A DNA stretch of 42,278 nt from Streptomyces niphimycinicus (GTDB taxonomy: Bacteria > Actinomycetota > Actinomycetes > Streptomycetales > Streptomycetaceae), in the NCBI RefSeq assembly GCF_018883605.1, contig NZ_JAHLEM010000105.1:1-42278 (forward strand). Reading direction: 5' to 3'. The number at the start of each line of letters is the position of its first letter. The stretch's first letter is position 1. The notes under the pieces are model-generated. The model worked only from the letters and a program-made list of their open reading frames with translations, had not been told where the DNA came from and ran no database searches. This document shows, piece after piece, positions 24,277 through 32,865 of this stretch. The translations under genes and the position numbers were made by a program.

Positions 24277-24453
24277 GAACTCCTGGCGAAACCGAGCCGG
24301 TTGGATCGCTCCGGGACCAATGCCCCAGGGGTGCCGCGCAGTGGCATGGGCGAAGCCGTGGGAGAGGCTCTGCGCATACTGTTCGCAACTACACTCGGCG
24401 GTGGCCTGCGTATCGAGGCGCGGGCACCGCTGGCAAGACGACGGGGAGAAGCA

Positions 24454-25218
24454 GTGGACCGCATCGGGATCATCGGCGTGGGCGAGATCGGCCGCGCCAT
24501 CGTGGACGGTCTGTGTGACGGCGATGGGGAGCCCCCGGAGATCTACCTCTCACCCCGTGGCGCCCGTGCGGCAACCGAACTGTCTCAGCGGTATCCGAAC
24601 GTGCAGGTGTGCACCGACAACCAGGACGTGCTGAACCGCTCCGCATTGGTGATCCTCGCCGTCCGCCCCCAGGACCGCGCCGAGGCCCTCGCCGGGCTCC
24701 GGGTCGGCAGCGACCACGTCGTGGTCAGCGTCATGACCGGCGTCGCCATCAGCGAGCTGCGCCACACGCTCGGCACCGACGCCCCGGTGGTGCGCGCCAT
24801 TCCGCTCCCCTCCGCGCGCGAGCGCCGGTCCGTCACCGTGACCTGCCCCTCCCACCCGGCCGTGGACGGCTTCTTCGGCCGCCTCGGTGGGACGCTCCCC
24901 GTCGAGGACGAAGCGACCCTCAACGTTTTCCAGGCGCTGACGGCCACGCTGACCTCCCACTACTGGTACCTGGCCACGCTCACCTCCTGGGCCGCCCGGC
25001 AGGGGATTCCCGCCGAGGGCGCGGACCGCTACGTCCGCGGCCTCTTCCAGGGCGTCGGTCGCGCATTGGGCGACGACACGCGCTCGCTGCGGCAGCTCGC
25101 CGGTGACCACGAGACCCCGAAGGGACTCAACGAGCGCCTCCGCACCACCTGGTTCGACAAGGACAACGCCGAGGCCCTGACCAAGGCGCTCGACGCGCTC
25201 CTCTCCGACCTCAAGTAG
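24454..25218 (+). CDS. ProC-like NAD(P)-dependent reductase (pyrroline-5-carboxylate reductase family)
   Basis: 254 aa. The Rossmann motif GIIGVGEIGRAIV starts at residue 4, followed by SPRGARAATELSQRYPNVQV, the dinucleotide-side segment LVILAVRPQD, and VVSVMTGVAISELRHTLG, as in P5C reductase. The helical dimerisation domain (160-240) includes LTSHYWYLATLTSWAARQG and a TPKGLNERL stretch that replaces the usual SPGGTT. It is therefore a divergent member and its substrate may not be pyrroline-5-carboxylate. GTG 24454 has GGGGAG just upstream; the frame opens farther to 24301. It follows the small unknown pair by 177 bp. Confidence 0.8.
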   Translation: MDRIGIIGVGEIGRAIVDGLCDGDGEPPEIYLSPRGARAATELSQRYPNVQVCTDNQDVLNRSALVILAVRPQDRAEALAGLRVGSDHVVVSVMTGVAISELRHTLGTDAPVVRAIPLPSARERRSVTVTCPSHPAVDGFFGRLGGTLPVEDEATLNVFQALTATLTSHYWYLATLTSWAARQGIPAEGADRYVRGLFQGVGRALGDDTRSLRQLAGDHETPKGLNERLRTTWFDKDNAEALTKALDALLSDLK

Positions 25219-25258
25219 TTACGTCGGCACAGCCGCCTCGTTATTCCCGCTGGACCAG

Positions 25259-25697
25259 TCAGCAGACTGAGCGCAGACGTCTCCAACAGATCAGTGCGTA
25301 CCCGAGCGTGAGGAAGGCTTCGTGGATGTCGTCGCGGATCTCCCAGCGATCCGCAAGCGACGGGACCGGTGCAGGTGGGCGAAGGCGCGCTCCACGACCC
25401 GGCGTTGGGTGCCCCGTCCGGAGCCGTGCTCGGTGCCGCGACGAGCGATCAGTGGCTTCACACCAGGTCCCGGACCAGTCGGCGGTACTTGTCGTGGTCG
25501 TAGCCGCGATCGCCAAGCACCACGTTCGGGCGTGCCGGGGCCGACCGAGCTTGCCACGCACCGGCGGCACGGCTTCGCGTAGCGGGATGAGCTGGGTGAC
25601 GTCGTTGGGGCTACCGCCGGTCAAGGTGGCGCGAGCGGGATGCCGGTGGCGGCGGTGATCAGGTGATGCTTGCTGCCCGTCCTGCCCGGTCGACGGG
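25259..25697 (-). pseudogene. IS5-family transposase remnant, C-terminal part
   Basis: Frames on the minus strand together read PVDRAGRTGSKHHL, LTGGSPNDVTQLIPLREAVP, GKLGRPR and finally RWEIRDDIHEAFLTLGYALI ending CWRRLRSVC at 25259. These are the second half of an IS5-type (IS427-like group) transposase, whose consensus is PVDR...GSKHHL.....TGGN.HDVTQL and WEIRDDIHEAFL.LGCALICWRRL. At least three frameshifts separate the blocks. The 5' part is replaced at about 25698 by another element. Confidence 0.75.
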
Positions 25698-25938
25698 GCC
25701 CGCGTAGGCGGAGTCGGCCCACACGATCGTGATCTCTGGGTGCATGAGGCGGAGGCGGAACAGGACTTCCTTCGCTGCGGCGGAGTCGTGCAGGTCGGCT
25801 GGGGTGACCATGGCCATGAGGGGGAGGCCGCGAGTGTCGACGACCATGTGGCGCTTGCGGCCGTTGACCTTCTTGCCTGCGTCGTAGCCGCGGGTGGCCT
25901 TGGAGACGGATTCGGCGGCCTTGACGCTGGGCGATGAT
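25698..25938 (-). pseudogene. second, different IS5-type transposase fragment
   Basis: On the minus strand SVKAAESVSKATRGYDAGKK VNGRKRHM continues into VVDTRGLPLMAMVTPADLHD, then EVLFRLRLMHPEITIVWADS AYAG. This is the central block of another IS5-superfamily transposase subgroup (consensus GYDAGKKVNGRKRH..VDT.GLLL...VT.A...D and .ADSGYAG). After AYAG the frame passes straight into PVDRAGR of the neighbouring element, so the two are joined at homologous positions. Confidence 0.72.
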
Positions 25939-25947
25939 GTGCTTGAC

Positions 25948-26262
25948 TCACTTGTCGCGCGGGTGGGCGGCGCCGTGCGGGGCGACGGTGCCGGTGATGA
26001 ACCGGCGGAACTCGGTCAGCTTCTCGGTGAGCACGGCCCGTTCGTATGCCTCCAACGCCGCCCGTTCGGCGCCGAGCTGGTAGCCATCGGCCCTGGTCCA
26101 GATCAACGGTGGCCAGCCGTTTTCGGCGATGAGCCGCCTGATCAGCCGCTCCGGCCGGTCCAGCGTCAGGCCGGTCTCGGCGGCCAGGTCCTCCTCGCTG
26201 ATCCCGTCGGGATGCTGTTTGGGGTGGGACGTCGTGCGCCGTTCCCGCCCTCGTACAGTCAC
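25948..26262 (-). CDS. RacP-like winged-helix protein (accessory, plasmid/element-type)
   Basis: 104 aa. The sequence HPDGISEEDLAAETGLTLDR then PERLIRRLIAENGWPPLIW is a small winged-helix DNA-binding domain. ERAVLTEKLTEFRRFITGTV APH is the C-terminal helix seen in RacP-like proteins of Streptomyces elements; family recognition is from memory. GTG 26262 gives VTVRGRERRTTSH, like other starts; the frame is open to 26355. Its stop lies 10 bp before the transposase fragment. It may be intact, but without the replication/transfer genes such proteins accompany. Confidence 0.5.
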   Translation of the reverse strand: MTVRGRERRTTSHPKQHPDGISEEDLAAETGLTLDRPERLIRRLIAENGWPPLIWTRADGYQLGAERAALEAYERAVLTEKLTEFRRFITGTVAPHGAAHPRDK

Positions 26263-26285
26263 GGGTGCGGCACCACACGGCCAGG

Positions 26286-26723
26286 TCAGTGGCTGCCGTC
26301 TGGCTTCACTGGCGGTGCGGTCACTGGTGTGTTCTGAGCGACCCGGATACACCATCTGTTCTGGGCGTCCCGCATCAGCGTCATTTGAAAGATGCTTTCC
26401 ATGGGGTCATGGTCATCCGTGGGGAGTTGCCCGTCGGAGTCTGCGGAGCGTTGCCGTGCGTGGACTACGGCCACCTCGGGTGTGAGGAAAACGATGCTCT
26501 CAACGAGGTAACGGACGTTGATATTCTCCAGCGCTCCCCCGGGAGCGAAGACATGGGCTTGTGCCCTGTACAGCAGATCGGCGCCGAACACCAGGTTGCC
26601 GCCGAAGTTCACGAAGACCGCGTCTTTGGAGAACAGAGCGTTCATCGCTTTGGCATCGTTGTTATTGAACGCGATCTCATAGCGCGTCACGAGCTCGGCG
26701 ATCTCATCCCGCACCGTGTTCAT
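26286..26723 (-). CDS. SgcJ/EcaC-family SnoaL-fold (NTF2-like) protein
   Basis: 145 aa. MNTVRDEIAELVTRYEIAFN, NNDAKAMNALFSKDAVFVNF and LTPEVAVVHARQRSAD, with FQMTLMRDAQNRWCIRVAQN near the end, form the cone-shaped alpha+beta NTF2 fold. Members act as small hydrolases, cyclases or oxygenase helpers in polyketide and enediyne pathways, or have stress roles. ATG 26723 has GGGAGA upstream; the open frame extends to 26771. No biosynthetic cluster is present here, so the role is open. Confidence 0.8.
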   Translation of the reverse strand: MNTVRDEIAELVTRYEIAFNNNDAKAMNALFSKDAVFVNFGGNLVFGADLLYRAQAHVFAPGGALENINVRYLVESIVFLTPEVAVVHARQRSADSDGQLPTDDHDPMESIFQMTLMRDAQNRWCIRVAQNTPVTAPPVKPDGSH

Positions 26724-26826
26724 GTGTCTCCCATCGGGGGATGTATGGACAGATCGAGTCTCATACCTCAACTGCGCTTGAAGTCAAGAATGTCTTGGCG
26801 CTCTGCCTTATTCAGAGGCGGTGTCG

Positions 26827-27096
26827 TTAAAGCGGCCCGCTCGCGGGCATAGTGATCTGCCGTCGGATCACTACTGATTGGCGTCGGCCGTAGCACGTGA
26901 CCGCGAAGCTCCGCGTCCCGGCCGGATGGCCGTCCCAGGCCAGATGCGGGGAGCGGTCCTGGCCCGGCCCGCCGAACAGGGTGCTGCGCCGGGCGGCGGC
27001 CAGGGTCTCACCGTCAGCGACGTCGACGTCGGTGCTGCGAAGTGCGAACGGCGGTACCGGAGGAAGCGCGCTGTAGGGGTCGTAGCACTTGGTCAT
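26827..27096 (-). pseudogene. YbhB/YbcL-type (Raf kinase inhibitor-like) protein, C-terminally truncated
   Basis: 89 aa. It starts MTKCYDPYSALPPVPPFALR STDV, then DGETLAAARRSTLFGGPGQD RSPHLAWDGHPAGTRSFAVT CYG. These are the first two strands and the ligand loop of PEBP/YbhB proteins (usually 170-180 aa). The conserved sequence stops at the CYDPDAPT motif: after CY the frame leaves the family and stops within 20 residues. The second half, with the anion-binding HWxxxxIP segment, is absent. A frame upstream (27150-27215) reads VEALRERILRIEEELRG, possibly the tail of another lost gene. Confidence 0.72.
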
Positions 27097-27204
27097 GTCC
27101 GATCCTTCGGCCGTCAGCACTACGATCACTGGTCGTGCGTGGTTGACCGGAACCGCGCAGTTCTTCCTCGATCCGGAGGATTCGCTCCCGGAGGGCTTCT
27201 ACCT

Positions 27205-28095
27205 GTGATCCCGTTTCTGGAAGGCGCCCCGCCCATGGCGGCCGCCATCGATGTCCTGCGCAAGAGCTTGCTCGACGGACTGGACCCGGAGGCCGGGCCG
27301 CCGCGCTCCGTCGTCCCGGTGCCACACGGCCAGCTCCTGCTCATGCCCGCGCACTGGGGGAACTACGCCGGGGTGAAAATGGTGACCGCGGCACCGGGCA
27401 ACGCGGCCCGTGGCCTCCCCCGCATTCAGGGCAACTACCTGCTCCTGGACGGCGAGACCCTCACACCGCTGGCCCTGCTCGACGGCATCGCCCTCACATC
27501 CGTACGCACCGCCGCCGTCTCTGCGGTGGCCGCCGACGCGCTGGCCGGGCCGGATGCGAGCCGACTCGTCCTGTTCGGAACAGGACCGCAGGCCCGGTCC
27601 CATCTGGAGGCCCTTAGCTGCGTCCGGCCGATCCAGGACGTCGCGGTCATCGGCCGGAACGCCGACCGTGCCCGCGCTTTCGCGGCCGAGGCCGGGGCGC
27701 GGGTCGGCACGGTGGACGACATCGTGCACGCGGATATCGTCGCGTGCTGCACGACGGCACGCACCCCGTTGTTCGACGGCGCCCTGCTGCCGGCATCGGC
27801 GACCATCGTGGCCGTCGGCTCGCACGAGCCCGACGCCCGGGAGGTCGACGAAACGGCCGTCGCCAGGTCCACAGTGGTCGTCGAAGCGGTCTCGGCCGCG
27901 CTGCGCGAAGCCGGCGATGTGGTCCAGGCGGTCCAGGCGGGCGCCGTCGATCCCGGCGAGCTGGTGTGCCTGGCCGATGTCGTGTCGGGCAGGCACGAGA
28001 TCCCCCCGGACCGGCCGCGCTTCTTCAAGAGCGTAGGCATGGCCTGGGAAGACCTGGTACTCGCCGCGGCCCACTTCGAGGCAGCCGGGATATGA
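27205..28095 (+). CDS. ornithine cyclodeaminase / mu-crystallin family protein
   Basis: 296 aa. MAAAIDVLRKSLLDGLD, the substrate-site segment GVKMVTAAPGNAARGLPRIQ, GNYLLLDGETLTPLALLDG and TSVRTAAVSAVAADALA lead to the Rossmann domain with LVLFGTGPQARSHLEAL and VGSHEPDAREVD. The family includes ornithine cyclodeaminase, alanine dehydrogenase and imine reductases. GTG 27205 (GGAGGG upstream) gives MIPFLEGAPPMAAAID; the N-terminus is about 10 residues shorter than usual and may have lost part of helix 1. A strong hairpin follows the stop. Confidence 0.85.
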   Translation: MIPFLEGAPPMAAAIDVLRKSLLDGLDPEAGPPRSVVPVPHGQLLLMPAHWGNYAGVKMVTAAPGNAARGLPRIQGNYLLLDGETLTPLALLDGIALTSVRTAAVSAVAADALAGPDASRLVLFGTGPQARSHLEALSCVRPIQDVAVIGRNADRARAFAAEAGARVGTVDDIVHADIVACCTTARTPLFDGALLPASATIVAVGSHEPDAREVDETAVARSTVVVEAVSAALREAGDVVQAVQAGAVDPGELVCLADVVSGRHEIPPDRPRFFKSVGMAWEDLVLAAAHFEAAGI

Positions 28096-28137
28096 ACTAG
28101 CCGTCCTGGCCGGGCGATCGAGGGTGCGGTGTCGAGC

Positions 28138-28163
28138 GTGGGGGGCAGGCCCTGCTCCCCCAC
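28138..28163 (+). terminator. intrinsic-type terminator
   Basis: GTGGGGG-GCAG / CTGC-T-CCCCCAC forms an 11-pair stem with a single bulged T and loop GCC, 42 bp after the cyclodeaminase-family stop. No U-tract. Confidence 0.7.
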
Positions 28164-28334
28164 GCCGTACGCGCCGCCCCGCTCAACACCCATGTTCCCG
28201 CCGACGGCTTCAGCGGCCGTCCTCGGACCGCCCAGCACACCGAACGCCACCGCGTCCATCCGGCCCGGCTCATCGCTTCGGCCCCGCCACCGGCACAGTG
28301 AGCGGATGCCTGTCCATCGCCGGGAGATGTAACC

Positions 28335-28784
28335 TCACACGCCGGGTGCGGGCCGCACGGCGATCCCGTTCCGCTCGAGCAGCGCCGTCGTCACCCCGTC
28401 TCCCGGCACCAGCTCCCCGGTGAAAGATCCGTCGTACACCACACCTTGTCCGCACGATGGACTACGCGGCATCAACAGCGCCTCCGTGCAGCCTCCCTGC
28501 CGCGCCGCCGCAAGTGCGCGCCGTGCTCCGGTCACGAACGCCTCTGTCACGTCATGCCCGGTGTCTGCAACGACCCGCGCCGTCCCGTCGAGCACATCGT
28601 GCCCGTCACCGCCCACCAGTTCGGCCGGCCTCCGCGGCGTCGCGAGCCCGCCCGCGACCTCTGGGCAGAAGGAGACGACTTCGCGACCGGCCACTGCCTC
28701 CTCGAACTCCGCCGAAACCTTATGACGTCCGTCGAAGCGGCACGGCACCCCACGCAGACACGCGCTCACCAGGATTGCTTCCAT
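28335..28784 (-). CDS. DUF523-family protein
   Basis: 149 aa. The opening MEAILVSACLRGVPCRFDGR, then VVSFCPEVAGGLATPRRPAE and the late LMPRSPSCGQGVVYDGSFTG are the signatures of DUF523 (YbbK-like). Conserved Cys in SACL, CP and SCG suggest a metal or sulfur chemistry. Function of the family is not established. It lies alone between IS-free but degenerate spacers. The 234 bp between the cyclodeaminase gene and this gene's stop hold only the terminator. Confidence 0.88.
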   Translation of the reverse strand: MEAILVSACLRGVPCRFDGRHKVSAEFEEAVAGREVVSFCPEVAGGLATPRRPAELVGGDGHDVLDGTARVVADTGHDVTEAFVTGARRALAAARQGGCTEALLMPRSPSCGQGVVYDGSFTGELVPGDGVTTALLERNGIAVRPAPGV

Positions 28785-29147
28785 GCCGCCAGGTTAGCGA
28801 TGCGGTGGGCTGGTGCGGTCGTCGGTCCGCGGAGCGGATCTGTCCCTGATCGAGCTCGCGACCAACTGGGGCGAAGAGCAGGGCCGGGTAATTTCCGGAG
28901 GCGGCCAGACTGGAGGATGACCGCTGCCGTCCCGAGCGCGGGCGGCCAGCATCATCGTCACTGTGCCCAGGAGCGGCCGCCTGGCGAACTCCAGGTCCCC
29001 GGCGTCGGGTTCGTCACCGTACGCCCACTCGGCGAGCGACTCCGCGATCGCCGTCAGGTTTCCCTGCCCTTGTACTCCGCGGCGAACGAGCGCCGCCCCG
29101 GACGCGGCGCCGGGTCCCGCTCGGGAACCTGCCCGTAGCTCTGGCGT
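28785..29147. other. no intact gene; one unassigned coding-like stretch
   Basis: The minus strand from about 29066 to 28930 reads NLTAIAESLAEWAYGDEPDA GDLEFARRPLLGTVTMMLAA RARD, with the bias of a real protein but no start and no stop-delimited gene. I do not recognise it. The rest shows no gene, repeat or strong signal. Confidence 0.4.
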
Positions 29148-29264
29148 TCATCGTGAGCGACCCTGCCCCCTGACCTTCCGCAGCAGGAGGCTGAACTCAC
29201 TGCCCTGCTGCGCGGTGGCGCCGCCGGGTGCGGTGGACACAGACGGCGCGGCGGTCTGAGACAT
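29148..29264 (-). pseudogene. possible N-terminal stub of an acyl-lipid/acyl-CoA desaturase
   Basis: A 38-codon frame reads MSQTAAPSVSTAPGGATAQQ GSEFSLLLRKVRGQGRSR and stops. The pattern of a Thr/Ala/Pro-rich start, GSEF..L.R.V...GLL resembles the first residues of Streptomyces fatty-acid desaturases. Nothing of the His-box domain follows. GGAGCTCTCC precedes the ATG. Assignment is tentative because the region is short and low in information. Confidence 0.35.
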
Positions 29265-29630
29265 GGAGAGCTCCGGTCACCGGGCGCTGCCCGGCGACGC
29301 GCCAGAGTCGTATCCGTCCGTCTTCCGGACACATCCCCACCAGGCGGTCGTCCCGGCTGACGGCTGCTTTTCCGAGTCCCGGCACCCGCTGCTCGAAGAG
29401 CGTGCGGCGATGCTCCAGGTCCCACAGGCGCACCGGGACGGTGCCGCCGCCCAGGCCGTCGTCGGCCAGGAGCGTGCGCCCGCTCGGGCCGATACGGCTG
29501 CGATACGCGGGCGGACTCCTCCGGCCCGGCCTCACTGAGCCGGTGCTGGTCCTCCGCGCACTCCGCCACCCGCGCCTTGAGCTCTCCATGCGCGGGTGGC
29601 CGTCGTGCGCGGACGGGTCCGTTCGTGGTC
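29265..29630 (-). pseudogene. WD40-repeat protein fragment
   Basis: Minus-strand frames read ELKARVAECAEDQHRLSEAG, then, after a shift, SRIGPSGRTLLADDG, PVRLWDLEHRRTLFEQRVPG and VSRDDRLVGMCPEDGRIRLW RV. RLWDL and RLWRV are blade ends of WD40 repeats, as in the C-terminal propellers of actinobacterial NTPase/kinase-WD40 proteins. Two blades or fewer survive, with a frameshift, so it is debris. Confidence 0.6.
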
Positions 29631-29645
29631 ACGCCGTCGCCCTGA

Positions 29646-30617
29646 TCAGCCGGTGTACAGGGCCGCGTGCAGGGTGCGCACGGCCAGGGAGATGGCGGCT
29701 TCGGCGGCGTGCGACTCGCGCAGGGCGTTGAGCATCACGAAGTCGTGGATGATGCCCTGGACGCGGACGGCGGTGACGGACACGCCGGCCTCGCGCAGCT
29801 TATTTGCGTAGGCCTCGCCCTCGTCGCGCAGGACGTCGGCCTCGGCGGTGATGACCAGGGCCGGGGGCAGGTCCTTGAGCTGCTCGGTGGTGGCGCGCAG
29901 CGGGGAGGCGGTGATCTGGGCGCGCTCGGCCTCGTCGGTCGTGTACTGGTCCCAGAACCACTGCATGCCGTCGCGGCGCAGGAAGTAGCCGGTGGCGAAC
30001 TGGTGGTAGGAGTTGGTGTCGAAGCTCGCGTCGGTCACCGGGTAGAACAGCACCTGCTGGAGCAGCGGGACACCGCCGCGCTCCTTCGCCATCAGAGTGA
30101 GGGCGGCGGCCATGTTGCCGCCGACCGAGTCACCGGCCACCGCGATCCGGGTGGCGTCCAGGTCCTTGGTCGCACCCTGCTCCACCACCCATCGCGCTAC
30201 GGTCCAGTTCTGCTCGATGGCGACCGGGTAGCGTACCTCCGGCGAGAGGTCGTACTCGGGAAAGACGACCGCGGCGTTGGCGCCGACGGCGAGTTCGCGC
30301 ACCAGGCGGTCGTGGGTGTGGGCATTGCCGAAGACCCAGCCGGCGCCGTGGATGTAGATGATGACCGGCAGGGTGCCCGTGGCGCCGGCGGGCTTGACGA
30401 TGCGCGCCCGGACGGTGCCCGTGGGGCCGCCGGAAACCGTGATCCACTCCTCGTCGATCACCGGCTTGGCGATCTCGCCGGACTGCACCTCGTCGACGGC
30501 CTTGCGGCCGTCCGCCGGGGCGAGGTCGAAGAGGTAGGGCGGGTTGGCGGTGGCCTCGACGAAGTCCTGGGCGGCGGGTTCGAGCACCGGCTTGACGGGC
30601 GTGAAGGCTTCGGGCAT
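29646..30617 (-). CDS. alpha/beta hydrolase, HSL-type esterase
   Basis: 323 aa, cytoplasmic. The oxyanion motif HGAGW is at 90-94, the nucleophile Ser164 in GDSVGGN, the acid Asp261 (EADVLRDEG) and His291 (IIHDF). These match the acetyl-hydrolase/HSL family. The N-terminal cap (1-60) contains ANPPYLFDLAPADGRKAVDE, typical of its Aes-like subgroup. ATG 30617 has AGGAG upstream; the frame is open to 30914 across the promoter region. It is transcribed away from the amidohydrolase operon, from a shared 287-bp region, and could serve the same substrate route. Confidence 0.92.
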   Translation of the reverse strand: MPEAFTPVKPVLEPAAQDFVEATANPPYLFDLAPADGRKAVDEVQSGEIAKPVIDEEWITVSGGPTGTVRARIVKPAGATGTLPVIIYIHGAGWVFGNAHTHDRLVRELAVGANAAVVFPEYDLSPEVRYPVAIEQNWTVARWVVEQGATKDLDATRIAVAGDSVGGNMAAALTLMAKERGGVPLLQQVLFYPVTDASFDTNSYHQFATGYFLRRDGMQWFWDQYTTDEAERAQITASPLRATTEQLKDLPPALVITAEADVLRDEGEAYANKLREAGVSVTAVRVQGIIHDFVMLNALRESHAAEAAISLAVRTLHAALYTG

Positions 30618-30904
30618 GTGAGTCTCCTGGGATTGCGTGGGGCACACCGGTCGGTCCGGCGCCGCCGCGACCCACCGTAGGAGCCCTGTGCGCCGGGCAG
30701 TTGCCCGCAAGCGCACTTTCGGCGGCCCCGCGGCGCACGTGCGCAGGCGGTGCGCTGCGGGGCCGGTGCGAGTGCGCGCACGGGACACACCGCGGCTGGA
30801 ACCGGCCCTAACGTAACGGTTCGGCGGTCGCGGTTCACCTCTGATTCGACGGCGAACACGGACCCCGGCACCGCAATTCCCATCCCGGAGGGGGTCCCGC
30901 AAGC
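30618..30904. promoter_or_regulatory. divergent promoter region, esterase / amidohydrolase operon
   Basis: 287 bp. Both outer ends carry ribosome-binding sites (AGGAG for the esterase, GGAGGGGG at 30887-30894 for the amidohydrolase). Near 30810 the plus strand reads CCTAACGTAACGG, a less GC-rich patch that may hold the rightward promoter. I see no clear inverted-repeat operator. Confidence 0.35.
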
Positions 30905-32785
30905 GTGTCCTCAATGCCGGTCGGCGGTCTGGCTCCTCAGGCCGTCGACGATCCCGCAGAGCTCGTCGTCCGCAACGCGAAAATCCACACCGGAGACCCG
31001 AACCGCCCGCAGGCGGGGGCGATGGCCGTCCGGAACGGTGTGATCACGGTCGTCGGCGACGACAAGGACGTGGCCCCGCACGTCGGTTCGGCCACCAAGG
31101 TGGTCGACGCGCTCGGCCGACGGGTGGTCCCGGGTCTCAACGACGCCCATCTGCATGTGATTCGTGGCGGGCTCAACTACGTACTGGAGCTGCGCTGGGA
31201 CGGGGTGCCCACGCTGCGGCAGGGCCTGGCGATGCTGCGCGAGCAGGCCGCGCGTACCCCGGGGGGCCAGTGGGTGCGGGTGGTGGGCGGCTGGTCGGCC
31301 GAGCAGTTCGCCGAACGGCGGTTGCCGACCGTCGCCGAGCTGAACGCGGCCGCCCCGGACACCCCGGTGTTCGTCCTGCACCTGTACCAGTCGGCCGTCC
31401 TCAACCGGGCGGCGCTGAAGGCCGCCGGTTTCGACAAGGACACCCCCGACCCGAGGGGCGGCCAGATCGTGCGTGGCCGGGATGGGGAGCCGACGGGCAT
31501 GCTGCTGGCCGCGCCCAGCGCCCTCGTCCTCTATTCGACGCTGGCCAAGGCGCCGGTGCTGAGCGAGGAGCACCGGAAGTCCTCGACCCGGCATTTCCTG
31601 CGCGAGCTGAACCGGTTCGGGCTGACGTCGGCGATCGACGCGGCCGGCGGCTTCCAGAACTTCCCCGAGAACTACAGCACCGTCATCGAGCTGGCCGAGG
31701 CCGGTGAGCTGTCGCTGCGCATCGCCTATCACCTCTTCCCGCAGACCCCGGGCCAGGAGGTGGCCGACCTCACCCGCTGGATCGAGATGGCGGACTACGG
31801 GGACGGCGACGAATGGCTGCGTCTCAACGGCGCGGGCGAGAACCTGACCTGGGCGGCCGCCGACTTCGAGAACTTCAACCAGCCACGTCCCGAACTCGAC
31901 GACTACGAGACGGAGTTCGAGAAGGCGGTGCGTCTTCTCATGGCGAACGGCTGGGGATTTCGGCTGCACGCCACCTACGACGAGACCATCCGCCGGGATC
32001 TCGCGGTCTTCGAGAAGCTGGCCGCCGAGGGCCTCTTCCCGGCCGGGAACCGGTGGTTGTTCGACCACGCGGAGACCGTGTCGGCGGAGAGCCTCGACCG
32101 CGTGGCCACGCTCGGCGGTGCGATGTCCGTGCAGAACCGCCTGTCCTTCCAGGGCGAGGCATTCCTGCGCCGCTACGGCCCCGGTGCCGCCGCCGACGCC
32201 CCGCCGGTCCGGGAGATGCTGGAGCGCGGGCTGACCGTGGCCGCCGGCACCGACGCCACCCGGGTCTCCACCTACAACCCGTGGGTCGCCCTGCACTGGC
32301 TGATCAGCGGGCGCAACGCCGGTGACCTCGTGCTCCGCCCCCGGTCCAACCGTGTCGACCGGCAGACAGCCCTGCGCATGTTCACCCGGGCCGGCGCCGA
32401 ACTGACGGGTGAGGAGGGGGTCAAGGGCATCCTGCGCCCGGGTTTCTTCGCGGATCTCGCGATCCTCTCCGACGACTACTTCACCGTGCCCGAGCCGGAG
32501 ATCGCCCACATCGAGTCGCTGCTCACGGTCACCGGCGGCCGGATCGTCTACGCCGCCGGCGAGTACGCGGGCCTCGACGAGGAGCTGCCGGCCATCACCC
32601 CCGGCTGGAGCCCGGTGGCGCACTTCGGCGGCTACCAGGCGGCCCCGCGCGGACCGGCGGGCGTACGCCAGGCGGAGGCGCTGGGCGAGGCCGTCGCCGA
32701 GTCCGAGCTGCACCGGGCGTGGCGGGTCCGGCGCGGCCTGATTCCGGACGGCGCCGCCACGCCGTCCGACCCCTGCTTCCTCTGA
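30905..32785 (+). CDS. YtcJ-type metal-dependent amidohydrolase
   Basis: 626 aa. A small beta-sandwich (ADLVVRNAKIHTGD-like start at about 18, closed by the C-terminal strands FADLAILSDDYF and VTGGRIVYAAGEY) frames a TIM barrel. Metal ligands are visible as DAHLHV (about 82-87), the His in LHATYDETIRRDL, FDHAETV and Asp in AAGTDATRVS. The YtcJ/N-substituted formamide deformylase group cleaves amide or formamide C-N bonds. GTG 30905 follows GGAGGGGG; ATG 30914 is the alternative. The C-terminal about 40 residues (GVRQAEALGEAV..) are an extra tail. First gene of a five-gene operon with an isochorismatase-fold amidase-like enzyme next. Confidence 0.9.
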   Translation: MSSMPVGGLAPQAVDDPAELVVRNAKIHTGDPNRPQAGAMAVRNGVITVVGDDKDVAPHVGSATKVVDALGRRVVPGLNDAHLHVIRGGLNYVLELRWDGVPTLRQGLAMLREQAARTPGGQWVRVVGGWSAEQFAERRLPTVAELNAAAPDTPVFVLHLYQSAVLNRAALKAAGFDKDTPDPRGGQIVRGRDGEPTGMLLAAPSALVLYSTLAKAPVLSEEHRKSSTRHFLRELNRFGLTSAIDAAGGFQNFPENYSTVIELAEAGELSLRIAYHLFPQTPGQEVADLTRWIEMADYGDGDEWLRLNGAGENLTWAAADFENFNQPRPELDDYETEFEKAVRLLMANGWGFRLHATYDETIRRDLAVFEKLAAEGLFPAGNRWLFDHAETVSAESLDRVATLGGAMSVQNRLSFQGEAFLRRYGPGAAADAPPVREMLERGLTVAAGTDATRVSTYNPWVALHWLISGRNAGDLVLRPRSNRVDRQTALRMFTRAGAELTGEEGVKGILRPGFFADLAILSDDYFTVPEPEIAHIESLLTVTGGRIVYAAGEYAGLDEELPAITPGWSPVAHFGGYQAAPRGPAGVRQAEALGEAVAESELHRAWRVRRGLIPDGAATPSDPCFL

Positions 32786-32865
32786 GACTCCCGGAAGAAG
32801 GACGGCACTTGCCCTTCCTCCTTCCGGGGCACCATCCCACCCTTTGCTGAGAAAGGTTCTTCGTC

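Noticed and set aside
27150..27215. MerR-type or other regulator gene on the minus strand (VEALRERILRIEEELRG)
   Set aside because: Only a 20-residue coiled-coil-like piece without start or domain; too little to annotate as a feature.
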